From contig JBFJTG010000015.1 of the NCBI GenBank assembly GCA_041625575.1, positions 1-44,210 of the forward strand: a stretch of 44,210 bases of DNA. The letters are read 5' to 3'. Positions within the stretch are counted from its first letter, which is position 1. The number at the start of each line of letters is the position of its first letter. This document shows, piece after piece, positions 17,230 to 25,588 of the stretch. Origin of the DNA: Litorivivens sp041625575 (lineage in GTDB: Bacteria > Pseudomonadota > Gammaproteobacteria > Pseudomonadales > Spongiibacteraceae). Made by a program: the position numbers and the translations under genes. The notes beneath the pieces were generated by a model, which ran no database searches, had not been told where the DNA came from, and saw nothing but the letters and a program-made list of their open reading frames with translations.

Positions 17230-17253
17230 GCAGGCGCTGTCCACAGCGCCTGC
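17230..17253 (-). terminator. Hairpin after dtd, possible weak terminator
   Basis: GCAGGCGCTG (17230-17239) and CAGCGCCTGC (17244-17253) make a perfect 10-bp stem with a TCCA loop. On the minus strand only CCTTTG follows, a poor T-tract. The position between the dtd stop and the DUF3015 start fits a terminator of pip-dtd. Confidence 0.5.
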
Positions 17254-17296
17254 TCCGAGTTTCAATAAAGCGCGACGCCGCCTCAATCACCTTCGG

Positions 17297-17740
17297 TCAG
17301 TGAACGACTTCAAGCATAAAGGTCACCGGCCCATCATTGAGTAACTCAACCTGCATATCGGCACCAAAGCGGCCACCGGCAACCGGCGAGTGCTTCTCGT
17401 GCAAGCGATCGAGCAGGGCGGTATAAAGTAATTGCGCATCAGCTGGCGATGCAGCCGTTGAGAAGCCCGGCCGCAAACCCTTGCGCGTGTCTGCAGCCAA
17501 GGTAAATTGCGATATAAGCAAAAGCCCGCCACCGGTATCGCGCAGGGAGGCGTTCATTCGCCCCTCCGCATCAGCAAACATCCGGTAATTCAATAAACGT
17601 TCAGCCATGCGTTCCAGCAAATCGGGGCCATCGTTACGCTCGACACCCAGCAGCACCAACATGCCAGCCTCAATAGACCCTATACATTCTTCACTCACGC
17701 TCACGCGCGCATAGCGCACACGCTGAATCAAAGCCTTCAC
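17297..17740 (-). CDS. dtd: D-aminoacyl-tRNA deacylase
   Basis: A 147-aa enzyme that removes D-amino acids and glycine mischarged onto tRNA. Both family signatures are present: SQFTLAAD (the SQxTL motif) and NDGPVTF near the C-terminus (the cross-subunit Gly-cisPro motif, GP). The length is standard. It lies 24 bases downstream of the proline iminopeptidase gene on the same strand, the same dtd-pip pair as in Pseudomonas, and is probably co-transcribed with it. Confidence 0.97.
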   Translation of the reverse strand: MKALIQRVRYARVSVSEECIGSIEAGMLVLLGVERNDGPDLLERMAERLLNYRMFADAEGRMNASLRDTGGGLLLISQFTLAADTRKGLRPGFSTAASPADAQLLYTALLDRLHEKHSPVAGGRFGADMQVELLNDGPVTFMLEVVH

Positions 17741-17764
17741 CGATTATTTATTCCCGCTGGACGT

Positions 17765-18721
17765 TTACGCAGATTTTTCTGTTAGCCATTCCAACATGTC
17801 TGTTGTGGCGTGAACAAGGGCATCGCTCATTGCAGGCTCAAAAGGTGAATGGCCGCCCTCGCGAATAATCCGCAATTCGCTGTCCGGCCAAACGTTGTGC
17901 AAGGCCTGGGCGTTATCCAGGGGACACACCATATCGTAACGACCGTGCACAATAATCGAGCGAATGCCCGCCAGCTTCCCGGCCTGTTCGATCAATTGGT
18001 TAGGGCTGAGAAAACCTTTGTTGATGAAATAATGGGCTTCAAGACGAGCAAGCGCCAAGGCATTGTGCGACTGCCCAACCGACTCGATGTAACCGGTGTG
18101 TGGCCGCAAGGTAGAGCAGGTCGCCTCCCAGGTTGCCCAGGCGCGCGCGGCTGCCATGCGCTCGATTTCATTGCCGGAGCTCAAAACGGCATGGTAGGCC
18201 TCAATCAAGTCATCCTGCGCCGGAACTGCAGCGCAGAGCTCCGCCCACGCCTCGGGAAAGACCCGGCTGGCGCCTGCGCGGTAGAACCAATCAAGATCCT
18301 CTTGCCGACAGAGAAATACACCGCGCAAAACCATACTCAAGACCCGCTCGGGGTGGCGCTGAGCGAAGGCCAGCGCCAGTGTTGCCCCCCAGGAGCCGCC
18401 GAACAGCATGCAACGCTCGATGCCCAAGGCATCAAGTATTTGGATGATATCTTCAATGAGATCAGCAAGCGTATTGTTGTCGGTACAGGCATGGGGTGTG
18501 GACCGGCCGGCCCCACGCTGATCAAAGAGCACAATGCGGTACTCTTCCGGATCAAAAAAACAGCGCCCACGGGGGTTACAACCCGCGCCGGGGCCGCCGT
18601 GCAGAAAAAGTACCGGCACGCCGTCCGGATTGCCGCTCTCCTCAACATGAAGCACGTGCGGTTCACCGACAGCCAGGGACTGTTCGCGGTAGGGTTTTAT
18701 ATCGGGAAATAGTGGCAGCAC
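17765..18721 (-). CDS. pip: Proline iminopeptidase
   Basis: A 318-aa cytoplasmic alpha/beta hydrolase of peptidase family S33 that releases N-terminal proline from peptides. Key features are the HGGPGAGC oxyanion loop (41-48), FDQRGAGRS (67-74), nucleophile elbow GGSWG with Ser110, and the C-terminal GGHSPFE His. The length matches bacterial Pip (about 315-320). It is the first gene of the pip-dtd pair. Confidence 0.95.
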   Translation of the reverse strand: MLPLFPDIKPYREQSLAVGEPHVLHVEESGNPDGVPVLFLHGGPGAGCNPRGRCFFDPEEYRIVLFDQRGAGRSTPHACTDNNTLADLIEDIIQILDALGIERCMLFGGSWGATLALAFAQRHPERVLSMVLRGVFLCRQEDLDWFYRAGASRVFPEAWAELCAAVPAQDDLIEAYHAVLSSGNEIERMAAARAWATWEATCSTLRPHTGYIESVGQSHNALALARLEAHYFINKGFLSPNQLIEQAGKLAGIRSIIVHGRYDMVCPLDNAQALHNVWPDSELRIIREGGHSPFEPAMSDALVHATTDMLEWLTEKSA

Positions 18722-18774
18722 AACAACCTCGAACCAAACGACTCTTACAGCTTAGTTCAAGGTCTGCTTTTGAG

Positions 18775-18802
18775 CGAGTAGAGCCGCAGCGGACTCTACT
18801 CG
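18775..18802. repeat. Inverted repeat downstream of typA
   Basis: CGAGTAGAG (18775-18783) and CTCTACTCG (18794-18802) pair perfectly, and CCG/CGG inside extends the stem. No T-run follows on either strand. It lies between the typA stop and the pip start and may act as an RNA end-stabilising or Rho-linked structure. Confidence 0.55.
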
Positions 18803-18848
18803 AAGTGAAACGCCAAGGCCCCGATGAGACCCCGGCAAAGGACCGGTA

Positions 18849-20684
18849 TTACTTGGCCTTGTGCAGGGCGGCGTTAGCATTACCTGCGCGCTTGCGCTCA
18901 TTCTCTGTCAGCAATTTCTTGCGGACGCGAATACTGATCGGGGTAACCTCTACCAGCTCGTCGTCTTCGATGAACTCCAGGGCCTGCTCAAGGGTCTGGC
19001 GGATCGGTGGCGACAGCGTCAGCGCATCATCGGTGCCGGAAGCCCGCACGTTGGTCAACTGCTTTGCTTTAGTCGGATTAACGACCAGATCGTTACCGCG
19101 GGTATGAATGCCGACAATCTGACCCTCATAAACTTCTTCGCCATGGCCGAGGAACAAACGACCGCGACTCTGCAAGTTGAACAGACCGTAGCTCAGGGTT
19201 TTGCCCTTCACCATGGAGACCAGAACGCCGTTTGTTCGACCACCAACATCACCCATTTTCACCGGGCCATAGTGGTCGAAAATGCTGGTTAATATGCCCG
19301 AACCCGAGGTCAGGGTCAGAAACAGCGAGCGAAAACCGATCAAACCACGCGAAGGAGCCATAAACTCCAGCTTTACGCGGCCCTTGCCGTCAGGCTCCAT
19401 ATTGGTTAACTCGGCTTTACGCAAACCCAGCTCTTCCATGACGGCACCCTGATGCTGCTCTTCGACGTCAATGACCACCTGCTCGTAGGGCTCGTGCACT
19501 TTGCCGTCAACAATTTTCTGAACAACCTCGGGGCGCGAAACACCCAACTCAAAACCTTCGCGCCGCATGTTTTCAATCAGTACCGACAAATGCAATTCAC
19601 CACGACCCGAGACTTTAAACTTGTCGGGCGTATCGCCCGGTACAACCCGCAAGGCCACGTTGTGAATCAGCTCTTGCTCAAGGCGCTCGGAAATATTACG
19701 GGTCGTAACGTATTTGCCTTCCTTGCCTGCGAAAGGTGAGTCGTTGACCTGAAAGGTCATGCTCACTGTCGGCTCATCGACCGTTAACGCAGGCAGGGCT
19801 TCAACATTGTCAGGGTCGCACAAGGTGTCGGAAATACTCAGTCCGTCGATACCGGTAATGCAGACGATGTCGCCGGCACGCGCTTCGTCAACTTCAACGC
19901 GCTCCAGCCCCATGTAACCCATTACGGTTAACACGCGGCACTTGCGGGTCTTACCCTTGGCGTCGACCACAACCAACGACTGACCCGGCTTGAGGGTGCC
20001 GCGGGTTACGCGACCCACACCGATAACGCCGACGTAGCTGGAGTAATCCAGCGCCGATATTTGCATTTGCAACGGTGCGTCAGCATCAACGTCAGGTGGG
20101 CTAACCTTATCGACGACCGTTTGGAACAAAGGCGTCATGTCATCCGCCATGTCATCCATATCCAGACCGGCGTAGCCATTGATGGCCGAGGCGTACACCA
20201 CAGGAAAGTCCAGCTGTTCGTCAGTCGCTCCCAAGCGATCAAACAACTCAAAGACCTGATCGACAACCCAGTGCGGACGCGCACCCGGACGGTCAATCTT
20301 GTTCACAACCAGAATGGGTTTAAGACCGCGCTCAAAGGCCTTTTGGGTCACAAAGCGGGTTTGCGGCATAGGGCCGTCAACAGCGTCGACCAGCAAAAGA
20401 ACTGAATCAACCATCGACAATACGCGCTCTACTTCACCACCAAAGTCGGCGTGCCCGGGGGTGTCCACGATATTGATACGGTAGCCATTCCAGCGAATAG
20501 CCGTGTTTTTGGCCAGAATCGTAATACCGCGCTCACGTTCCTGATCATTGGAATCCATGATGCGCTCGGAGCCCTCGCTGCGCCGGTCCAATGTACCAGA
20601 CTGGCTAAGGAGCTTATCTACCAGGGTAGTTTTACCGTGGTCAACGTGCGCGATAATCGCGATATTACGAAGGTTTTCAATCAT
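18849..20684 (-). CDS. typA: Ribosome-associated GTPase TypA/BipA
   Basis: A 611-aa translational GTPase related to EF-G that helps 50S assembly and stress growth. G motifs are visible: AHVDHGKTTL (G1), RGITI (G2), DTPGHADF (G3) and NKIDRPGA (G4). Domain II, the EF-G III/V-like domains and the specific C-terminal domain follow. The length matches the family. The start ATG (IENLRNIAIIAHVDHG) is the canonical N-terminus. A TATAAT box 142 bases upstream is a probable promoter. Confidence 0.97.
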   Translation of the reverse strand: MIENLRNIAIIAHVDHGKTTLVDKLLSQSGTLDRRSEGSERIMDSNDQERERGITILAKNTAIRWNGYRINIVDTPGHADFGGEVERVLSMVDSVLLLVDAVDGPMPQTRFVTQKAFERGLKPILVVNKIDRPGARPHWVVDQVFELFDRLGATDEQLDFPVVYASAINGYAGLDMDDMADDMTPLFQTVVDKVSPPDVDADAPLQMQISALDYSSYVGVIGVGRVTRGTLKPGQSLVVVDAKGKTRKCRVLTVMGYMGLERVEVDEARAGDIVCITGIDGLSISDTLCDPDNVEALPALTVDEPTVSMTFQVNDSPFAGKEGKYVTTRNISERLEQELIHNVALRVVPGDTPDKFKVSGRGELHLSVLIENMRREGFELGVSRPEVVQKIVDGKVHEPYEQVVIDVEEQHQGAVMEELGLRKAELTNMEPDGKGRVKLEFMAPSRGLIGFRSLFLTLTSGSGILTSIFDHYGPVKMGDVGGRTNGVLVSMVKGKTLSYGLFNLQSRGRLFLGHGEEVYEGQIVGIHTRGNDLVVNPTKAKQLTNVRASGTDDALTLSPPIRQTLEQALEFIEDDELVEVTPISIRVRKKLLTENERKRAGNANAALHKAK

Positions 20685-20826
20685 TTAAGAGCTCTTCCGG
20701 GGCGACTTGCACCCTAAGTAAAAACGCACCGAGCAATTCCCGGTGGCGTCAAAAAACGGATTCCTGTGGGAGGATTTTTGCCAGAACTTACGCTGAACCG
20801 TGCCTAGGCCATATAAGGCGGCGCGT

Positions 20827-20832
20827 ATTATA
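20827..20832 (-). promoter_or_regulatory. Candidate typA -10 promoter element
   Basis: On the minus strand GGCTATAATACG contains a perfect TATAAT. The implied leader to typA is about 135 bases. The -35 at normal spacing is poor, so an activator or another signal may be needed. Confidence 0.45.
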
Positions 20833-20957
20833 GCCGATAAAACGACCAACTGCTCTGGAAAAGCATGATTAATTCCCCAGGAAGAAACTCTTTCGCTAAT
20901 CGCGTCCGCTAATTTGAGCAAGCCGGCAGAATCCCGTTACAATTCCCACGCTCGCAT

Positions 20958-20976
20958 TGCACTTACACTAAGTGCA
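20958..20976. promoter_or_regulatory. 19-bp dyad, possible operator of the transporter gene
   Basis: TGCACTT (20958-20964), spacer ACACT, AAGTGCA (20970-20976): a perfect 7-bp inverted repeat. It lies 58 bases upstream of the NSS transporter start. It resembles an NtrC site in its TGCAC/GTGCA ends, but the centre is two bases longer than the NtrC consensus, so another dimeric regulator is more likely. Confidence 0.4.
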
Positions 20977-21034
20977 GCGATAGCGAACAGCACAGAAGCC
21001 GTAACCACCATAATACGAAGGCTGCAGCCACCCT

Positions 21035-22375
21035 ATGAGCACTCAAAGCACCGTCACCTGGACCAATCGCTGGACTTTTATCCTCGCCGCCACCGGCTCT
21101 GCTGTCGGCCTTGGCAATATCTGGAAATTTCCCTATATAACAGGTGAATACGGTGGCGGGGCCTTCGTTCTTGTCTATTTGGGCTGCATCCTCCTCGTTG
21201 GTGTGCCCATCATGATCGCCGAGGTCATGGCGGGGCGGGCGGCTCGCGCCAACCCCGTAGACGCAATGCTCAAGCTCAGCCGCGAAGCTAATGCGCACCC
21301 CTTATGGGGCCTGGTCGGCCTGGCGGGTGTTTTGGGCGGATTGCTGATTCTCATGTTTTACGGCGTCGTCGCCGGCTGGGCGCTCGACTACGTCTGGCAA
21401 AGCGCCACCGGCGCCTACCAGATTGAAGACCCCGAGCTGATTGCGAATAATTTTTCCGCTTTAGCCGGTGATTTCCAACGCCAATGGTTCTGGCAAACCC
21501 TCTTCGTGGCAATGACTGGCGGCATCATTGCTGCCGGCGTAACCGGCGGCATTGGTCGCGCCGTAGAAATCCTGATGCCGCTGCTCTTTGTTTTCTTATT
21601 GATTCTGCTGGGCTATAGCTGGGCAACCGGCGACTTTATCCGCAGCCTCGAATTTATGTTTCAGCCTGACTTTAGCAAGCTGAGCCGCGAAGCCGTCTTA
21701 GTGGCCATGGGCCATGCATTTTTCACCCTGAGTTTGGGTATGGGCGCCATCATGGCCTACGGTGCTTATATGCCTGGCGAACACTCCATAGGCAAAACCG
21801 TTATCTCCATCGCCGCGCTGGATACCATCATCGCGCTCGTTGCCGGTATGGCTATTTTCCCTCTGGTATTTGCCAACGGCCTTGCACCCACTTCGGGACC
21901 CGGACTTATGTTCGAGTCACTGCCCATTGCATTTGCCAATATGCCGGGCGGCCTGATCTTCGGCACCCTCTTTTTTATTCTCGTCAGCATTGCTGCGCTC
22001 AGCTCGTCAATTTCCCTGGTAGAGCCGGGTGTTGCCTGGCTGGAACGGCACGGCGTAAAACGTCGCTGGGGCACCCTCGGAGCCATACTAATCGGTTGGA
22101 TCGGCGGCACCGCCTGTATCGCTTCCGGTGATTTCTTTAACTTCCTCGACCACATTACGGCCAATTACATTCTGCCACTCGGCGGCCTGCTCATAGCCAT
22201 CTTTGTCGGCTGGGTGATGCAACGTCAGGTGGTCGAAGCTGCCGTGCGCTTTGAGAGCCCCAGATACTTCCGTCTGTGGATGTGGGTACTGCGCTTTATT
22301 GCACCGCTGGGCATTCTGACGGTATTTCTGCACAGCATCGGCCTGCTCGATAAAATATTGCAGGCAGTTGGCTAA
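21035..22375 (+). CDS. Sodium-dependent symporter, NSS/SNF family
   Basis: A 446-aa inner-membrane transporter of the neurotransmitter:sodium symporter family, which takes up amino acids or related amines with Na+. TM1 has the hallmark GSAVGLGNIWKFPY (the unwound Na+/substrate-binding segment), and GGGAFVLVYLG starts TM2. About 11 hydrophobic segments are visible, the usual number for the bacterial short form. The substrate cannot be read from sequence. The next gene starts immediately after its stop (TAAATG), so the two are translated from one message. Neither is part of the Pseudomonas typA-ntrC block as I recall it. Confidence 0.93.
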   Translation: MSTQSTVTWTNRWTFILAATGSAVGLGNIWKFPYITGEYGGGAFVLVYLGCILLVGVPIMIAEVMAGRAARANPVDAMLKLSREANAHPLWGLVGLAGVLGGLLILMFYGVVAGWALDYVWQSATGAYQIEDPELIANNFSALAGDFQRQWFWQTLFVAMTGGIIAAGVTGGIGRAVEILMPLLFVFLLILLGYSWATGDFIRSLEFMFQPDFSKLSREAVLVAMGHAFFTLSLGMGAIMAYGAYMPGEHSIGKTVISIAALDTIIALVAGMAIFPLVFANGLAPTSGPGLMFESLPIAFANMPGGLIFGTLFFILVSIAALSSSISLVEPGVAWLERHGVKRRWGTLGAILIGWIGGTACIASGDFFNFLDHITANYILPLGGLLIAIFVGWVMQRQVVEAAVRFESPRYFRLWMWVLRFIAPLGILTVFLHSIGLLDKILQAVG

Positions 22376-22831
22376 ATGATACAAAGCCCCCTGCGCCTTT
22401 TTATTATTTTTTGCCTGATTATATTTGCCGGCCTTTACTACTATGCCTATCAGCAAGATAAGCGCCACAGTGCAAACGCCAGCGTGTATATGGAAAAGGT
22501 TATGGCGGATATTTCCGTGTGGCAGCGAGAAGCGTTGTGGTCACATCTGGCACCGGAGGCACGCGAACGCGTAAGCCAGGAACAGCTGGAAACCGTACTC
22601 AAACAATACCGTCGGCTCGGCCGATTTGTCGACATGGATGCGCCACGCTATTCCATGCTTACCGCAGCCCTCTCGGTCTTTGGTAGCGGCACCCAGTTAA
22701 GCTACAGTTTTCCTGCGCGTTTTGAGCAAGGCTCCGCATTGGTGACCGCCACACTGGACGTGGGTGATGGCAGCTTCCGACTCTACAACTTCAGCATTCG
22801 TCAGGTAGAACCAGCAAGCTCACCGAACTAA
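22376..22831 (+). CDS. Small membrane-anchored hypothetical protein (151 aa)
   Basis: Not recognised. It has one N-terminal hydrophobic helix (about 7-25) with few charges before it. A soluble domain of about 120 residues, helix then beta strands, probably lies in the periplasm and looks cystatin/NTF2-like in layout (WQREALWSHLAPEAR, then RYSMLTAALSVFGSGTQLSY). The start ATG directly follows the stop of the symporter, so expression is coupled to it. It could be an accessory subunit of the symporter, which is inference from the pairing only. It converges on ntrC. Confidence 0.75.
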   Translation: MIQSPLRLFIIFCLIIFAGLYYYAYQQDKRHSANASVYMEKVMADISVWQREALWSHLAPEARERVSQEQLETVLKQYRRLGRFVDMDAPRYSMLTAALSVFGSGTQLSYSFPARFEQGSALVTATLDVGDGSFRLYNFSIRQVEPASSPN

Positions 22832-22842
22832 TTCAAGCAATC

Positions 22843-24282
22843 TTACGAGTCTTCGGGGTCATCTCCGCCCATGCCCAGCTCTTTGATCTTGCGAGTCAGT
22901 GTGTTGCGACCCCAACCCAACAAGTTGGAAGCGTCCCGGCGTCGCCCCTGGGTATAAGCCAGCGCAGCTTCAATCATGATGCGCTCAAACTGCGGAACAG
23001 CACGGTCCAGAATCCGGTCCCGTCCCAGCAGAAGCTCCTGATCTGCCCAGTGACGCAGGTTGTCCTGCCAATGCACGCTGGGTGCGCCCGGCGGCACATC
23101 GGCAGCGCTTTGGCTTTGCTGCAACATTTCCGGAGGCAAATCGTTGACGTGAATCTCGCGACCGGAGGCCATCACCGTCAACCAGCGACAGGTATTTTCC
23201 AGCTGCCGCACGTTACCGGGCCAGGGCAGCTTCATCATGTACTCTTCAGCCTCGGGCCGCAGCCGCTTCGGCTCTACATTCAACTCAGTGGCAGCTTGCT
23301 TGAAGAAGTGCTTAACCAACATGCGAATGTCTTCACGGCGCTCGGAGAGGCGGGGAATATGAATGCGTATCACATTGAGTCGATGAAATAAGTCTTCGCG
23401 AAATTTGTGCGCCTGAACGAGTTTTTCAAGGTCCTGATGGGTCGCTGCGATAATGCGCACATCAACGCGCACGGATGTGTGCCCGCCCACCCGATAGAAC
23501 TCACCATCAGCCAACACGCGCAGCAAGCGCGTCTGGGTTTCGGCGGGCATATCGCCAATTTCATCGAGAAACAGGGTGCCGCCGTTGGCCTGCTCAAAGC
23601 GGCCCCGACGCTGGGTTGCTGCGCCCGTAAAAGCACCTTTTTCGTGACCGAATAGCTCAGACTCCATTAAGTCACGCGGAATGGCAGCCATATTCAAGGC
23701 AATAAAAGGTTTATCCGCGCGCGGACTGTGCCGGTGCAGGGCGTGAGCCACCAGCTCCTTGCCCGTTCCGGATTCACCGTTTATCAATACCGTAATATTG
23801 GAATGGGCCAGACGACCTATGGCGCGAAACACTTCCTGCATGGCCGGCGCTTCACCAATGATCTCCGGTGTTTCATATTGTTCGGCGGCAGGAGCCTGGC
23901 CTTTACGGCGACTATTGTGTTCCAGTGCTCGCTGGACGGTAGCAACAACCTCATCGACATCAAAGGGTTTGGGCAAGTATTCGAAAGCCCCGCCCTGATA
24001 GGATGCCACCGCGCTATCCAGATCCGAATGTGCCGTCGTGATAATCACGGGCAAGCCGTGATAGGTCGAAGTGATTTTGCTCAGCAACTCGAATCCGTCA
24101 ATGCCCGGCATGCGGATATCGCTAATAATCGCGTCCGGCGTACCGGTGTCCAGTTGTGTCAGCAGCTCGTCGCCGCTTTCAAAGCTTTGGGTCTCGATAT
24201 TGGCCTGATTCAGCGCCTTCTCCAGCACCCAGCGTATAGACCGGTCATCGTCTGCAATCCAGACGGTAAGTGACTTGCTCAT
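22843..24282 (-). CDS. ntrC: Nitrogen regulation response regulator NtrC
   Basis: A 479-aa sigma-54 activator (NR(I), glnG). It has a receiver domain (1-120) with Asp55 in ISDIRMPG. The AAA+ domain (about 145-380) has GESGTGKE (Walker A) and the sigma-54 contact loop GAFTGA. A Fis-type HTH covers the last 50 residues. When phosphorylated by NtrB at low nitrogen it activates glnA and other nitrogen genes. Its start overlaps the ntrB stop by 4 bases, a coupled operon. NtrC sites are visible before ntrB and glnA in this window. Confidence 0.97.
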   Translation of the reverse strand: MSKSLTVWIADDDRSIRWVLEKALNQANIETQSFESGDELLTQLDTGTPDAIISDIRMPGIDGFELLSKITSTYHGLPVIITTAHSDLDSAVASYQGGAFEYLPKPFDVDEVVATVQRALEHNSRRKGQAPAAEQYETPEIIGEAPAMQEVFRAIGRLAHSNITVLINGESGTGKELVAHALHRHSPRADKPFIALNMAAIPRDLMESELFGHEKGAFTGAATQRRGRFEQANGGTLFLDEIGDMPAETQTRLLRVLADGEFYRVGGHTSVRVDVRIIAATHQDLEKLVQAHKFREDLFHRLNVIRIHIPRLSERREDIRMLVKHFFKQAATELNVEPKRLRPEAEEYMMKLPWPGNVRQLENTCRWLTVMASGREIHVNDLPPEMLQQSQSAADVPPGAPSVHWQDNLRHWADQELLLGRDRILDRAVPQFERIMIEAALAYTQGRRRDASNLLGWGRNTLTRKIKELGMGGDDPEDS

Positions 24283-25358
24283 GCAGCTAACTCCAGCGGA
24301 ATATTGAGCGTAAACACGGTATTACCGGGCTCACTTGTGCATTCAATCAGCCCACGGTGGCGGTTAATAATGGACTGGGAAATTGACAAGCCAAGGCCGG
24401 TACCATCGGAACGGCCACTGACCATAGGCAAGAAAATCGCTTCGCGGACCCGATCAGGAACGCCCGGCCCGTTATCGACAACATCCACCCGGCACACCAA
24501 TTTGAAGCGGTGTGCGCCGATCGTGAACTGCCGAAGGGCTCGGGTGCGCAGTATTATTTGAGGCTGATCGACGTGGTAACTTTGCATTTGCAGGGCCTGC
24601 ACCGCATTGCGCACGATATTCAGGGTGGCTTGAATCAATTGCTCGCGATCGCCCACCAGCTCAGGGATGCTCGGGTCGTAATCACGGATAATGCGAATGC
24701 TACCCGTACCCTCCGCCTCCACCAAAGTGCGCACCCGCTCAAGCACCTCATGAATATTGGTTGGCTCCATCGTCAGGGTTTGGTTCGGCCCCAGCATATT
24801 ATCGACGAGATTCCGCAGCCGATCGGCCTCTTCGATAATGATATTGGTGTAGTCCTTCAGCTTGTCGTCCGGCAGTTCTCGCGCCAACAATTGCGCAGCG
24901 CCACGTAAGCCGCCCAGCGGATTCTTGATCTCATGAGCAAGCCCGCGAACCAACTCCCGCGACTGCTCCTGGCTGGAGAGCAAACCTTCCTCGCGACTGA
25001 TGCGCAGCAAACGATCCAGAGGCTGCAATTCAATCACAAGAGACTTGGTACCCGTACTCTCAAATATGGGCGTCACCGCAAAATCCACGGTTATTTGCTG
25101 GCCCGACTGGAGGGAGAGCTGGGCTTCACGCTTGGTGTAGGCGTTGAAATTATTGATGGCATCAAGCAGGTTGATCATGGTGTCCTCCTGCTCGTAAAAC
25201 AGCTTGGTCACCGAGCTTCCCTGCATCCGGTGGCCGGAAACAGCCAATAAGGATTCCGCAGCCGGATTGATATAGCTCACCGTCAAGTTCGGCTCGACCA
25301 GAATGATCGCCGTTTTCAGGTTGTCGAGAATGCGGTGGTGAAGATTATCCGGTGCCAT
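24279..25358 (-). CDS. ntrB: Nitrogen regulation histidine kinase NtrB
   Basis: A 359-aa sensor kinase/phosphatase (NR(II), glnL) that answers PII and controls NtrC. It has a PAS domain (about 10-110), the H-box LAHEIKNPLGGLRGA, and the ATPase domain with the N box, DNGPGVP, and GTGLGLSIS. No membrane segment is present, as usual for NtrB. The ATG at 25358 (MAPDNLHHRILDN) is chosen. A TTG 13 codons upstream is also in frame, and GGAG lies 12 bases before the ATG. The upstream region carries an NtrC site overlapping the predicted promoter. Confidence 0.96.
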   Translation of the reverse strand: MAPDNLHHRILDNLKTAIILVEPNLTVSYINPAAESLLAVSGHRMQGSSVTKLFYEQEDTMINLLDAINNFNAYTKREAQLSLQSGQQITVDFAVTPIFESTGTKSLVIELQPLDRLLRISREEGLLSSQEQSRELVRGLAHEIKNPLGGLRGAAQLLARELPDDKLKDYTNIIIEEADRLRNLVDNMLGPNQTLTMEPTNIHEVLERVRTLVEAEGTGSIRIIRDYDPSIPELVGDREQLIQATLNIVRNAVQALQMQSYHVDQPQIILRTRALRQFTIGAHRFKLVCRVDVVDNGPGVPDRVREAIFLPMVSGRSDGTGLGLSISQSIINRHRGLIECTSEPGNTVFTLNIPLELAA

Positions 25359-25517
25359 GGACGGCTTGAACTCCTGTATGCCCTTGCTGTGTAGCAATTA
25401 TCGGGCCAGCGCGGCTAAAGTCGGCATCACTGCAGAGCGCCTAAGCGCCGAGCCCGTGCACTTATGGCGCGAACGAGAGCTGAGCTAAGCTCACCATTTT
25501 GAGGCCAAAGCAAGACC

Positions 25518-25523
25518 AGTATA
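25518..25523 (-). promoter_or_regulatory. Candidate ntrB -10 box
   Basis: TATACT on the minus strand within GCGCTATACTGG. With 17-base spacing the -35 would fall at 25541-25546, inside the NtrC palindrome, so bound NtrC would block RNA polymerase. Confidence 0.55.
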
Positions 25524-25531
25524 GCGCACGC

Positions 25532-25546
25532 GCACCAGAATGGTGC
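25532..25546. promoter_or_regulatory. NtrC binding site upstream of ntrB
   Basis: GCACC-AGAAT-GGTGC is a perfect match to the NtrC palindrome GCACC-N5-GGTGC, and flanking CGC/GCG extends it. It is centred about 28 bases upstream of the predicted ntrB start point, a repressing position, as at the E. coli glnL promoter. Negative autoregulation of ntrBC is inferred. Confidence 0.8.
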
Positions 25547-25588
25547 GCTGCTGATAGCCATACAAAAAAGACTGGACGAAAATGGGAG

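Larger units (their letters stand above)
20685..21034. other. Divergent intergenic region typA / NSS transporter
   Basis: These 350 bases without a supported gene hold a perfect TATAAT on the minus strand at 20827-20832, a likely -10 for typA with no good -35 at 16-18 bases. They also hold a 19-bp dyad at 20958-20976, 58 bases before the transporter start. No RNA gene or terminator was recognised. Confidence 0.6.

Noticed and set aside
17849..18712. A 287-codon plus-strand open frame opposite the proline iminopeptidase gene
   Set aside because: It is antisense to a gene with all catalytic motifs, has no family signature or ribosome-binding site, and is explained by codon bias in the real gene.
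19452..20405. Several plus-strand open frames opposite typA
   Set aside because: They are antisense shadows of a highly conserved GTPase, with no start signals.
20958..20976. TGCACTT...AAGTGCA as an NtrC site
   Set aside because: The spacing between the TGCAC and GTGCA halves is 9 bases, against 7 in the NtrC consensus. It is kept only as an unknown dyad.
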